Positions 20,344 through 31,163 of a DNA stretch of 64,000 nucleotides are shown one piece after another. The notes beneath the pieces are model-generated. The model had not been told where the DNA came from, searched no databases, and saw nothing but the letters and a program-made list of their open reading frames with translations. The translations under genes were made by a program, and so were the position numbers. This DNA comes from Zasmidium citrigriseum (lineage: Eukaryota > Ascomycota > Dothideomycetes > Mycosphaerellales > Mycosphaerellaceae). The first letter of the stretch is position 1; each line of letters starts with the position of its first letter. The stretch covers positions 558,001-622,000 of the forward strand of contig NHNW01000002.1 in NCBI GenBank assembly GCA_002786025.1, in the 5' to 3' direction.

Positions 20344-22123
20344 ATGGCACAGAATCTCCCTTTCAAGGTATGCGATGTCGGAGGAGCTTGTGTTTTCGAG
20401 AAACTCACCTCTTCCAGTTGAACAATCCTGAGTTGTTCCGTGACAAGGCTCTCGTAGGAGGCAACTGGATCGAATCCAAGACAGGAAAGCGTTTCGACGT
20501 TGTTGGTGGGTTGTTCTGACTTGTGAGGCTGGCTTGATTGAACCTGATCGTTCCTAGATCCTGGTAATGGCAAGGTCTGGAGCACCGCGCCTGATATGGG
20601 CCCGGACGATGTCGACAATGCACTCAAAGAATCACATGCCGCGTTGTACGTCTTACGAAGGGCAGAGCTCATCTTGCCCCGTTGACTAGGTTTACTGATC
20701 TGTTGTTCTCTATTAGCCAGGAGTTCCGCAAAGTCAACCCAAGAACCAGAGCACAATGGCTGTTGAAATGGGACCAGTTGATTCGAGAGAACCGAGACGA
20801 TCTGGCCCAAATCGTAACACACGAATGCGGCAAGCCGCTGTTCGAGTCGCAGGGAGAACTGGACTATGCTTTGGGCTTCACATGGTGGTTCGCAGGCGAG
20901 GCTGAAAGAGTCCAGGGAACAATCCAGGTGCCAGCGGCTCCAGGCAGGCGTGTGTTCACTGTGAAGCAGCCAATTGGTGTTGCCGTGGCCTTGGTGCCAT
21001 GGAACTTCCCAATCGCCATGATTCTGCGGAAAGCGGGAGCTGCCCTGGCCGCTGGTTGTACCATGATCGTCAAGCCATCGCCCGAGACACCATTCTCCGT
21101 TGGAGCTCTTGCGTATCTTGCGGAGAAGGCAGGCTTCCCCAAGGGCGTCTTCAGTGTCATGCCAACCAGCCTTGAGACCACCCCAGCCCTGAGCGAAGCT
21201 CTTTGCAGACATCCGTTGACCAAGAAGGTCACGTTCACTGGAAGCACCAGAGTCGGCAAGCTTGTGGCCAAGATCTGCTCGGACGGCCTAAAGAAGTGCA
21301 CATTGGAGCTCGGTGGTAACTGCCCGTTCCTTGTGTTCGACGATGCGGACCTCGACCAAGCAGCAACCCGTAAGGACTCAGCATTCGTGTAGCTGATGTT
21401 ATGCTGACTCTTTCACAGAGCTCATGGCCCTCAAGTGGCGCCACGCCGGCCAAGCCTGTATCACCGCAAACCGTGTCTACGTCCAGAAGGGCGTGTACCA
21501 GAAGTTCACGGACATCCTTGCCGAGAAGACGAAGCAGCTCGTTGTCGGCCACGGCGCGGACAAGAAGACCACAATGGGTCCAGTCACCACCGATCGCAGT
21601 CTCGACAAGGCGGCAGCGCAGGTTGAAGATGCGAAGAAGAATGGCGGACAGGTCGTATTGGGAGGCAAGAAGTTGCACGGCACACCAGGCTATGATGGAT
21701 ACTTCTTTGAGCCGACACTCATCACCGGCGCGAAAGACTCGATGTTGATCGCCCGTGAGGAGACGTTCGCGCCAGTCATGGCCCTATTCGAGTTTGACAC
21801 AGAAGAGGAGGCCGTCCAGAGGGCGAATGACACCAGTATGGGTTTGGCCAGCTACTTCTTCACGAAGAACGTTGACCGAACGTGGAGGCTGTTGGAGAAC
21901 TTGGAGGCTGGCATGATCGGTATGAACACTGGCAACTCCTCAGCGGCCGAGTCGCCATTTGGTGGTATTAAGGAGTCCGGATATGGCAAAGAGTCTGGCA
22001 AAGATGTGGCCATCCAGGAGTATATGGTGAGTCGTCTTCTTTCGAGTTCGCGCGTTCGTCAGGCTGACCTTGCGATTCCAGATCACCAAGACTGGTACCT
22101 TGACACTCAGCGACCATTATTAG
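20344..22123 (+). CDS. Succinate-semialdehyde-type aldehyde dehydrogenase (6 exons, 500 aa)
   Basis: NAD(P)-dependent oxidation of an aldehyde to an acid; the SSADH subgroup acts in the GABA shunt. Exons 20344-20367, 20418-20505, 20558-20645, 20717-21369, 21419-22026 and 22082-22123 sum to 501 codons. Motifs in order are LVGGNWIES near residue 20, VPWNFPIAMILRKAGAALAAGC (cofactor site), FTGST, the catalytic Glu in LELGGNCPF, the catalytic Cys in RHAGQACITANRV, ETFAPV, and PFGGIKESGYGKE typical of SSADH. The 8-codon first exon ends at MAQNLPFK. Length matches fungal SSADH. Glutarate-semialdehyde or other specificity cannot be excluded. Confidence 0.9.
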
Positions 22124-22964
22124 GAGTTTCGAGTGCGGTATTAGATACCAAAAATGAAGTCGATGTTGATGATTTGGTGATGTATGAGTCTCAACGTGTC
22201 ACGAAATGAAGGTCGCAGACCGTTGCCAAGCTGGAGACTCGTAGTTGCCAAAAAAAGCGACGGCCAACAAGCACCTTGCTCGAAGATTCTTATTGGGATA
22301 GCACATTTGCATCCTGATGCCCTAATCATGCTATGTTGAGGTGAGGAAAGTATTCGGTCTGGAGTAAGGTCCATGTTATTGAAGAATACTTCCTTCCGCT
22401 TAGGTAATCACGTGTATCGCTGTGTATCGATCGTCTTAACCCAAACGGATAATCCACTGCTGGGCACCGCGACCCAAAGTGTCACTTCGAAGGTTTGGGT
22501 GCTTTGACTGGATGGCAACATCGAACATCGGATTCTCTTTCAACTCCATCAGAATGATTGACGGCGAGCTATGAGCTGGTACCATTCATTCTTTCCTGAT
22601 CCAGACTCCCCGTTATCCCACCTTTCACTCGACTGCTCGAGCCACTGCTGAGGATCAAAATGCCCCTTTTCCACTCCCACTATGGGGGAACAGAACGGCT
22701 TCGAGTTCAACAGATATGCTTGCTGAGCAGTGGTAGCTAGAACTTGCTACCCACACCAACACAATGCATAGCTCGAATCGACGAACAGCTCACTCGTCAT
22801 GTGAATCATATAGCGTAACATGTGACCGGCCGTGGACTGAGGGCGAAAAGGCGGCCGACCCAACTCAGGTCAAGTCCAAGCGGCATCACAGTGAGCTTTT
22901 CGCATCGACTTGAGTTTGCATCGGGCTTCACGTGCGGCATACACCATTTACAAAGGGACTGAGC
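22124..22964. other. Intergenic, upstream of the GH47 relic
   Basis: About 840 bp with no reading frame of note and no recognised element. Confidence 0.45.
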
Positions 22965-24610
22965 ATGAGGTTCGCCACTCGGCAAGTCTTCATTGCTGTC
23001 TCCACGCTTGTCATCCTCGCTCTCTTTCTCGCATCGTTTCAGCTCAGTCCTTATACGCGTCCATTTGGTGAGTGCCCTCGTTCCCCACTCGAGGAATTGG
23101 GACTGACTGCGGCATTGAAGATGTCCCTACCCAAGTGCTGAGCATTCCGAGAAGTAACATCACTGAAGCATTTTAAAATGTTTGGAATGGATATAGGAAC
23201 ATTGTTCCGGTCACGGCAGCATCAAGCCAGTAAGCAACACATATGTAAGTAGTCGCAAGACAGGAAACGCCTTCTCTCATGCGAATGTCATCCGCTGACA
23301 TGTGCTGCCGTGCACCAGGAGGATTACTTGGGCGGTCGGGATGTTGTGGCAATCAATTCCCTGTCGAAAGCCATCATCGCGCAAGCCGAAGCTGCCATGC
23401 TGCAAATCTTGCGGTTCATCAAGACACTCGACCTCAAGACTGTCCCAAAAGGCTCTCAAATTCAGTTCTTCGAAGTCTTCATCCGCCACTTTGCGGGAAT
23501 GATATCTGCATGGGACTTGCTGAAAGGAACATTCTCCAATATGACGAAGGACCCGGAGCTTCGACAGGGCCTTTACGACAAGATGATGGAGCTGGGAGAT
23601 GCTCTCAGTTGTTCTTTCAGTACTCTAAGCGGCGTTCCTCACGACTGGGTAAATCCTGCATTGTGTGAAACGGGTTCTGGCACCATGACCTCAATTGCCA
23701 ACGCCGGGACTGTTATTCTGGAGTATGCGAGGCTCTCAGACATCACAGGCAATGACACTTATGTTAAGCTTGCACAGAAAGCCGAGACGTATCTTCTGGA
23801 TCCTCAAGGGGGCGAGCCTTTCCCTTGGACTTCTTGACTCCCACATAGGCGTCAGTGATGGCAGAATAAATGATTCAAGCAGCTGGGGCGCTTTTGGTGA
23901 CTGTAAGTTATCCCACAGCAGCCGCATGAACATCAGACTAACGAGTGACCGAAGGGTTTTACGAATCCCTCATCAAGGCGTACGTTTACAAACAGCAGAG
24001 TATATGGCAATTATCTGGAACGATGGCTACTCGTGGTTGAGTCAACGATACAATGCATCGGATCTCACCCCTACGGCCATCCATAATGGACGATGCTGGG
24101 GAGTTGGAGCGGGACCCGCACGGATCGCCGAATTGAGTCGCTTTCTTCGTTCACTGGTGGCAACTACATCCTGGGCGGCATGGTAACGAACGGCAAGACC
24201 TTGATCGACTACGGCCTCTCAATCGAGGATGCAGCAGGCGGCGTATACCATACCACGAGGATTAAAAAAGGGAGGGGAGTTCGTAACTTGGGACTCAGGA
24301 TGACGGGACAATACCTACGACGAGGGGGCTCTGTTCGGTCGGCCGATGACTACAGCTTACGACTGGAAGTCCTCGAAACTTGGTATCATGCGTTTCGCGC
24401 AACAAGAGACAGGGAATACCTGGAGTGTTCATGGCCCGCTTTTGAGTGCATCAATCGATACTCGCGAGCCGACCTCCGGTTCAGTGCTATGATCGATGTC
24501 CATAGAGAGGATGGAGCAGGAAAAGCTGATAAAGCAGGAAGTTTTCGGCCTCACGGAAGTGCTCAAGTATGTATTTTTGATCCATCTTGAGCTAAGTGTC
24601 TACTAGAGAC
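22965..24610 (+). pseudogene. Decayed GH47 alpha-1,2-mannosidase
   Basis: Class I alpha-1,2-mannosidases trim N-glycans in the secretory pathway. A type-II anchor start (MRFATRQVFIAVSTLVILAL) is followed by ITEAF-stop-NVWNGYR with TAA at 23174-23176, matching the family's first catalytic-domain helix. The segment that should hold VDSLDTL is absent. Family sequence resumes as FFEVFIRHFAGMISAWDLL, ALCETGSGTMTSI and YARLSDITGNDTYVKLAQKA. The frame is broken near 23825 (extra T before GGACTTCTTGAC), near 23990, near 24100, around 24280-24330 and near 24530. The last pieces include GGNYILGGMV, LRLEVLETWYHAFRATRD and, in a third frame, EVFGLTEVLKYVFLI. It cannot make a full enzyme. Confidence 0.85.
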
Positions 24611-24806
24611 TGAGCAAGAGTAGGATGATGAATGTCTCGCGATAGGATAGAGAGATCCCGTTGCACGAGCAGAACAAACGGATGGGTGTCAAGAACATAC
24701 AGTCAGCATCCCTGTGATCATTGCGATCGGAAAGGTACAAGTCAGATGTTCATAAATATATCCAATTTGTCTCAAACAATAAGCCAGAACTGTAATCTCT
24801 TGATTC

Positions 24807-25748
24807 TCAACCACCAAGGCGCGACCTCCAGCCCTGAAATCCTTTCCAATGATGTGACATTAGTTGCTCCTCATTGCCCCATGGCTTGCTGGCAGGATGA
24901 TCTTGTCCAGATGCAAAGGCGCTGATAGGGAGGATGAGCACATCTCCGATGAGCTTAGGAGAGTCGATGTAGGCCAGGTCTTCAAATGAGACCGGCCTTC
25001 CCGTGCGAATTGTCAATGCCTCGAGCACGGCGCTAGTGAAAACTCGTGGCCCTGTGGTCTCCAAAACATCATCCTCAGTGTGTGGGATGATCTGGCTATG
25101 TCCCTCGCCAAGTGCCTTCAACTTGTCGACTACCCGATTCAAAAGATGCTCGATGACAGGATGGCCGGGTTTCGACATAAGCGTCCACTGGCAAAGTTGA
25201 GCCGGGGCTTTGATATCTTCTCGGACCTGTTCTCCTCGTGCATCGTACTCAATGCCGAGAACAACATTGCTCTTGTTGAGATACTCTCGAGGAATCCAGT
25301 CTCGTATCGGCCGGGAACAGTCTGTGTCCAGATCAGAGTACACACCACCTTCCGCAAGTAGTGTCAAGTATCGAATCAAGTCTGCCCGGAGAATTGGATC
25401 GCCTAGCCTCTCGTATGTTTCGGCCACATCTGTGCCTCTGAAATGATCCTGGACGTAAGTCGAAGCTGAGCCGCTGGTCAAGAGCTCATATCGATACTCG
25501 TGATTCATGTCCTTCCACGTTTTTGACAGTCGATGGTCTTCCTCGTCCATATCGTGTTCGTCCAAGGTTTGCCAGGTCTGCCATAGTTTGCGTGGGAACT
25601 CATCCTCGAATGCCTGATGCACGTTGCTCAGGAAGACCGCTGGTTTCGAGGATGATAATGATAACGAGTATAGTATGAAGGTCGTGAGGAGTAGCAATAT
25701 TAGTATTGAGACGACCTGCGGCCGTGGCGAAGATTGGCGTTGGTACAT
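24807..25748 (-). CDS. GT32 family glycosyltransferase, Och1/Hoc1-like (313 aa)
   Basis: Golgi type-II membrane mannosyltransferase by family. Single exon. Residues about 14-33 form one transmembrane anchor (VSILILLLLTTFILYSLSL). The luminal domain has PRKLWQTWQT, then ILRADLIRYLTLLAEGGVYSDLDTDC, in which DLDTD is the DxD metal/sugar-nucleotide site, and later VFTSAVLEALT and HHWKGFQGWRS at the C-terminus, typical of Och1-related proteins. The convergent neighbour is a broken GH47 mannosidase, so two mannose-glycan genes lie side by side with only this one intact. Acceptor specificity is unknown. Confidence 0.88.
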   Translation of the reverse strand: MYQRQSSPRPQVVSILILLLLTTFILYSLSLSSSKPAVFLSNVHQAFEDEFPRKLWQTWQTLDEHDMDEEDHRLSKTWKDMNHEYRYELLTSGSASTYVQDHFRGTDVAETYERLGDPILRADLIRYLTLLAEGGVYSDLDTDCSRPIRDWIPREYLNKSNVVLGIEYDARGEQVREDIKAPAQLCQWTLMSKPGHPVIEHLLNRVVDKLKALGEGHSQIIPHTEDDVLETTGPRVFTSAVLEALTIRTGRPVSFEDLAYIDSPKLIGDVLILPISAFASGQDHPASKPWGNEEQLMSHHWKGFQGWRSRLGG

Positions 25749-26546
25749 TCGAGAGGTAAGGTGTGGAATCGTGCCTACCGTTCAGCGGCCACTTCCCTTC
25801 TTAACGACAGGACGCGGCTTCCACCAAGCTCGTGAATGGATCTAAGCCGTCGGCAAGCCATTTCAGAGCGAGACATGTGCTGTGCCGCTTAATCAAGGTG
25901 GATTGTGCAGGGGGTGAAGTGGAGTTGAAGTCGGGCGGCAAGGAGAGGTCGGCGGCAAGACGCGTCTCGGGCCAGCAGTCGGACTGAGCTTTTTTCGACA
26001 TCACGTTTCACCAGGCGCGTATTCTTCTGCCAACCTACATCGCGTACTTTTCTTATCGTTCTCGTCTCGAATTCTGGGGTTGCAACTGGACGCTGTTCAT
26101 GATGGAGACCCGCTCGGCGGCCTTCGACCCAGGAGCCTCCATCCCACCGCGCGCCTTAGAGCGAAAGATATTCTTACGCGAACCGTCCGCAAAAGAGGAT
26201 ATCTTCTATTGTATTCGCCGATTCTGGATGTCGAAGAGGGAGTTCAATACCGTGGGAAGATGCGAACGATGAAGAGGTGGCATTTTACAACTTGTCATTC
26301 TGAGAGACAACTTCCCGGCCTCTGCAAAGGTTCAGCGGTGCCTGACCACTGTTTCGACCTGGGACTGTGCCGCATGGAGGCATGATGTCGTTTCCATGCC
26401 TGCAGGACTACTTTTAGCGCGGACAACGAATACTGACATGGTATCTGTTTGCTCCCTGCCCGACCTCATGTTGGAAGGTCGGTTCATTCCAAACTCTCGT
26501 CTTTCCCTCCATGTAGCTTTGGCGGTCTTCTTTTCGCATTTCCAGC
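25749..26546. other. Intergenic, divergent promoter region
   Basis: About 800 bp between the GT32 start and the pepsin-fold gene. Frame 26080-26385 shows no family features. Confidence 0.45.
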
Positions 26547-28307
26547 ATGTCGTACATGCACCTAATTGCGTTTTACTTCATACCCTTTTCCTTCGCGCAA
26601 TGTAATAACAATCCAGTCTTCTCCCTTCCGATCACGGATGTCACTCTTTCGAATCGCCAGCTCATGCGAGGAGTTCCCATCTCCGTCGGCACGCCGCCTC
26701 AAAACCTCTCGATGATGCCACAGCCCTACCTCAACGATACTTGGCTTTACAACAGCACCGTATACTTCTGCGATTCGAGTTGGACATCTCCAACAGGATG
26801 CTTGACGGCGAGAGGAGGACTGTACGATCCAGCAGATTCGTCGACCAGCCAGAACGCATCGAACGTCAGGGATGCTGGTGGCGATCCAAGCGACACAATG
26901 CGAGCTCTCGACCTCCATATTTGGGAAAGCGAATGGGTCAACGATAAACTGGTAGTTGGCAACTCCACGTTCGAGGACTTTCCTCTCGGCATGCCTGGCT
27001 TTGCCATCTTCGACACATACGATACGCAAAGTCAATTTGGTCTGGGTATCAATTCGACGCTTCTCAACGCCCTGAAAAGCACAAAAGCAATAGCTTCGCG
27101 AGCATATTCGTGGTGGTGGGGCCTGCAAGGTGCAACTTCGCAAGCAGATGGGCAGATTGTGTTTGGAGGATACGATGCCGGCAAGATACAAGGACCAAAC
27201 TACACGAAAGAGATGGAGACACCCAGCTATCCCGCCTGCAACTCTGGTATGATGGTCACAATCTCGGATCTGGTTCTCACATTTCCGAACTCGACCAAAT
27301 ACTCGATCCTCAGTCCAAACCAGCTGAACGCCTGTATACTTCCGGACTACCCGCTTATCCTGACCCTGCCCTGGGAGACTCCATACTCGAACTTCGAGAG
27401 CGCTACTGGTACGAAGACGTTTGGGCATGTTGGTGGGAATGGTCTCGCATTTGGAGGCGTTGGCTACTATCCCGATGAAGTGTACGTTTGATATGAGACG
27501 ATGAGCCTCGTCTTTTGTCCATTCTAACCCAACCATAGGTATCAAGGCAGCCTAACCATCAGCATCGGCGGAGAGATCGACTTCGAATTCCCTAACGAAC
27601 TCCTGGTCGTGCCGCCAACCAACGTCGAGAAGGATGGCGCCATTCGAGCAAACGATTCCGTCCGTGAAGTGATGCTGGGCCCCACGAGCGCATCACTTGG
27701 AAATGGCCCAGCTATATTGGGGCGTAACTTCTTCCAGGCGGCGTATCTTTTGGTCGACTATGAATCGAAGTCGTTCACATTGTGGAACGCAAATACCACT
27801 TCTACTGAGAGCAACCTTGTGGCTCTTGACAATTGCACCGTCGCCCGAGAGACCTCCGTGACGAACGACGATGACAACCCCAAGACGACTGCGAACGGCG
27901 CAACAAGCACACCGGAGCAATCTGTAGCTGAACAGGGCCAGACCCAGAAGGCTGGACTCTCTACTGGTGCGGTAGCAGGCATAGCTGTTGGCGGAGCCTG
28001 CGTGGTCCTAGGTGCTTCAGTCGCAGCCATTGTGATATGTTGTTTACGGCGCCGGAAGAGAAGCAAGCTCGATACCGATAGTCAATCTAGCGGTAGTGCC
28101 CTTGCACATCATCAGAATGAGGGATTTCCCTCAGCGCTTACGAGACATGAAGCAATGTCAGGACAGGTTAACGAGCTCAATGCATACACAAGACCTTCGG
28201 AGTTGGCTTCAGATTGGAAAGCAAAGCATGAGCTTGAAGCTCAGTACTACTGGAGGAATACGAGGCATCCTACTCATCAATTCCCGGCTGAGCTGGGATC
28301 ACCGTGA
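26547..28307 (+). CDS. Pepsin-fold (A1 family) membrane-anchored protein lacking catalytic aspartate motifs (2 exons, 567 aa)
   Basis: Exons 26547-27481 and 27539-28307 sum to 568 codons. Signal peptide MSYMHLIAFYFIPFSFA, then a bilobal aspartyl-protease-like ectodomain with many N-glycosylation sites: VGTPPQNLSMMPQPYLND, FGLGINSTLLNAL, GQIVFGGYDAGK, and the C-terminal family block PAILGRNFFQAAYLLVDYESKSFTLW. The DTGS expected after the PPQ region is replaced by LNDTWLYN, and the second DSGT position reads LPDYPL, so proteolysis is unlikely. A transmembrane helix (residues about 455-480, GAVAGIAVGGACVVLGASVA) and a cytoplasmic tail of about 85 residues follow. Probably a non-catalytic surface protein, role unknown. 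Confidence 0.82.
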
Positions 28308-29690
28308 CGGCAGAAGTAGATCTTCATATGCGTCTTATGTTCAGAATCGGATTTTGGCAGCCTCGGAGCATCAAATGGAGCCCTTCAATTTGGTCGACTA
28401 GGTACTCTTCTCGTCTCACTTTACCACAAGGTCCTGTTCAAATAGAGCCTGGATGCTCATACCTGAAACACATTGGACACCCATTCCGCTAATGGGGCGG
28501 TCGAATTTGTCGCTGGAAAAGTGCTAGGGAACTCGAAAGACTAGCTGAGTGGGCGCTCCTTCATAGAGCCCCAACGTCTCTTGTTCCCCAGCGGTTATGT
28601 TTTCAATGGCGGGAATAGGGACGCCGTTCACTGTTCACATCGTCGGTGTGAGAGCCGGATTTCGGCTGGAAATCGGAAATCGGAAGTCGGATACAAGTGG
28701 GGACATTGCTGGTACCCATTCTATTGTTTTACCGCTTTTGCCGGCCAACAACAGCATTCATGCCAGGGCTGCAAGACGATAGTGGGTATGCTCACATGGT
28801 CGTAGGCTGTCACGCCATTTGCCTCCACCGAAAGAATGGGAAACGGCGCGTAGGAAAGAGAAGCAAGAAACGACGTGAGGTCTCGATCTTCGGAAGGGAC
28901 TTCCCGTGGAGCTTGGCGTTACTTTGACTTCACGTCCTTCCAGCTGGATGTCTTGTGAGGTCATCCATCGCCATCATCACCTCTCCAATTCCTGCCTTTT
29001 TCATCCTTCACAAATCTCTTACGACGCCTCGATGGGAGGGTTCCCACAAGATTGTGCCGCCATACATTTTGCTTCTCACCTGGAGGCTTGGCACATCCTG
29101 ATTCTGTCTCAAGAACGCAAATAAGCTTCCTATGGCGCCCCGCCACCACGGCTTAAGGTTCGCGACTGGCACGTGAAGGTCTGGAGAAATCGGAGATGGG
29201 ACCACCCTCTCAGCTTCCTTCTCCCTAGATTGCCAGCGATCACTCCATTGCGCTATCGATGCCAGCCAGAACCAGGCCACACGACCTGCGGCAATCGTCG
29301 AGGATGGCCGGCTCGTCCTGCTTTCGAGCGGAATCGGCCTTGCCTTGCTCGGCTTTTCCCATGTTTACGGTCGGACGGGTACGTTCGAACATGGGCGGGA
29401 AAAGCAGACAACCGGCTTGTGGCTAAGACGGTAGGCGTTGGCGTGGGTCCAATTGGTGAGTTGGTGATGACACTTGTTTGCTTGCTTCTGGACGCCCTTG
29501 GATAAAATGAGTTCGTTCTCCTCAATTCGTTTGTCTTGCGACCGATCAATACCACTGACGTCACTTGACTTGAGCTGGCCATATTGAAGTACCCAGGTAT
29601 CGCATATTCGGAGTCGCCAGAGAGCTTCTGCTGCACATTCGGAAATAGTCACCCTTTGCCGCGGCCTGCCTGGAGTCGCCTTCTGTCAAC
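28308..29690. other. 1.4-kb intergenic region
   Basis: Short frames without features. It contains a short tandem (GAAATCG twice, then GAAGTCG) near 28669-28690 and an imperfect inverted repeat at 29352-29405 listed separately. Confidence 0.45.
29352..29405. repeat. Imperfect inverted repeat (hairpin)
   Basis: GCTTTTCCCATGTT at 29352-29365 faces AACATGGGCGGGAAAAGC at 29388-29405. The arms are complementary except for an inserted 4-nt CGGG, with a 22-nt loop. Function unknown. Confidence 0.65.
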
Positions 29691-30092
29691 ATGAACGGCC
29701 AATTCTTGCTCAACGGTCCTCGATTCTGGAACGAAACCGAAAGCTCAAGTTCTCGTCGAGCAGCACCACAACCCACGCAAATGCTCACCATGGCCAAAAT
29801 CGAAACTCCCTCCAAAATTGAGATCCCGACAAGATTCGAAATGCCAATGGTACAGCCACCTAGATCCCGACAACAATCATCTTCTTCAACGACAAGCCAG
29901 TCATCGGCGTCCAGTAGTCCTCAAAGCCAAGGAAGTCCAGCATCGTCGACAGGAGATCATTGGCAGCAAGCGATATCCTCGATATTCGGAGCGGAAGACG
30001 AATGCCTGGCCTGCGGCTATCGGTATAGCTCAGTCGAAGAACTCGCGGACCACCAAAGAATAGACCACGGATTGGCAGAAGTCATCTTTTAG
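29691..30092 (+). CDS. Small hypothetical protein with one C2H2-like zinc finger (133 aa)
   Basis: Single-exon ORF. Residues about 1-95 are low-complexity, rich in Ser, Pro and Gln. The end carries CLACGYRYSSVEELADHQ followed by RIDH, spaced C-x2-C-x12-H-x4-H, which fits a C2H2 zinc finger, then a short tail. No homologous family is recognised. The well-spaced finger is the only argument for a real gene. DNA or protein binding would be inference. Confidence 0.5.
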   Translation: MNGQFLLNGPRFWNETESSSSRRAAPQPTQMLTMAKIETPSKIEIPTRFEMPMVQPPRSRQQSSSSTTSQSSASSSPQSQGSPASSTGDHWQQAISSIFGAEDECLACGYRYSSVEELADHQRIDHGLAEVIF

Positions 30093-31163
30093 AAGCATTA
30101 GTCTGGAGCAATTCCCTCGGTTCTCAAGCAATATACCCGAGGGTCAACCCGGCAGGTCGGTTAAGGCGTTGGAATACTTGAATTGAGGACACGTGAGGAA
30201 CACGTGCTGGTTTTGGGAAAAGGATGCAAGCTCGCGGGAACGATAGAGACTATGTTCAAGGATGGCCTTGTACTTTAATGATTCATGAGGACGTTTGGAA
30301 TGTACAGGTAGTGCTGACTGTTGATTCGCAGTTGACTTCAATCTTCTGCAACTTCAAAAGATACTGAAGAGTGACGCTTTGGGCGTTCAAAATGGCAACG
30401 CTATTCGAGTCGACTTGGAACAGGTGTCGTCAGCAGTGAGTTGCCATTCATTCCGGACGCCCTATGCTCTACATCCTGCGAGACTCCACCATCGGCTCCA
30501 CGCCCTCAAATGTCGCAATCATTCTCTCACTGATGATAGAAATCATCCAAGCGGCATCCGACGCATTACGACGGAACATGACCTCCTGAGATTCCGTCTC
30601 GTGAAATGCGCTCAAATCTGGGGCCCCGCAAACAGATGCAACATTCCTGCAGCAGAAAGTTCCGCCATGTGGATCACTTTCGAGTTCGTATGACGCCGAT
30701 CACTCACTTGTGGTAGCAGACGCCTGGTTCTCGGAGCGGGTATGCTGCCTGATCAGGCAATTGTACAGCCGAGAGATGCCAGATGGTCCGCGTGGGTTGC
30801 GTGCTCGTGAGCATTTCACATCTTCTAGCTTGCCATGCCGAGGCTGACGACCATAGATATTTCCTACGCTCGGGTCCTCATAGGTCCGTCGTATTGATAA
30901 CTTCCTAATGCGAATGTAGTGCGGTCGGCTTCTGAGCTGTCCGATGCAAAGTTCCTGCAGATACCTCGACGATTGACGACGGAGGGAACGCAGATTGATC
31001 GACTTAAGGCCGTACATTGGTACGATGGGCGTTTCATTGGTTGGCTCGCAATGCGAAGTCCGCACGGCAGTCGACCTCACCTCTGAGGTCTGGACTTTCA
31101 GGTTGCTTTAAAGACATGAGCTTGGTCCAAGATCTACCTCACAGGGAGCCAAGCTTCACCACA
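30093..31163. other. 1.1-kb intergenic region
   Basis: Frame 30379-30693 (plus) and 30700-31080 (minus) show no family signature. The esterase ORF is open upstream to 31017, but that part is not signal-peptide-like and is regarded as 5' leader. Confidence 0.45.

Noticed and set aside
20205..21212. 335-codon minus-strand ORF
   Set aside because: Antisense to the aldehyde dehydrogenase exons, which carry all catalytic motifs.
3621..22123. GABA shunt unit from the permease and the SSADH-type dehydrogenase
   Set aside because: They are about 15 kb apart with unrelated genes between, there is no GABA transaminase, and the permease substrate is unknown.
26562..27545. 327-codon minus-strand ORF
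   Set aside because: Antisense to the pepsin-fold gene. Cys/Arg-rich shadow with no family features.
31017..31163. 49-codon upstream extension of the carboxylesterase ORF
   Set aside because: It would bury the signal peptide. The ATG at 31164 gives a clean secretory start.
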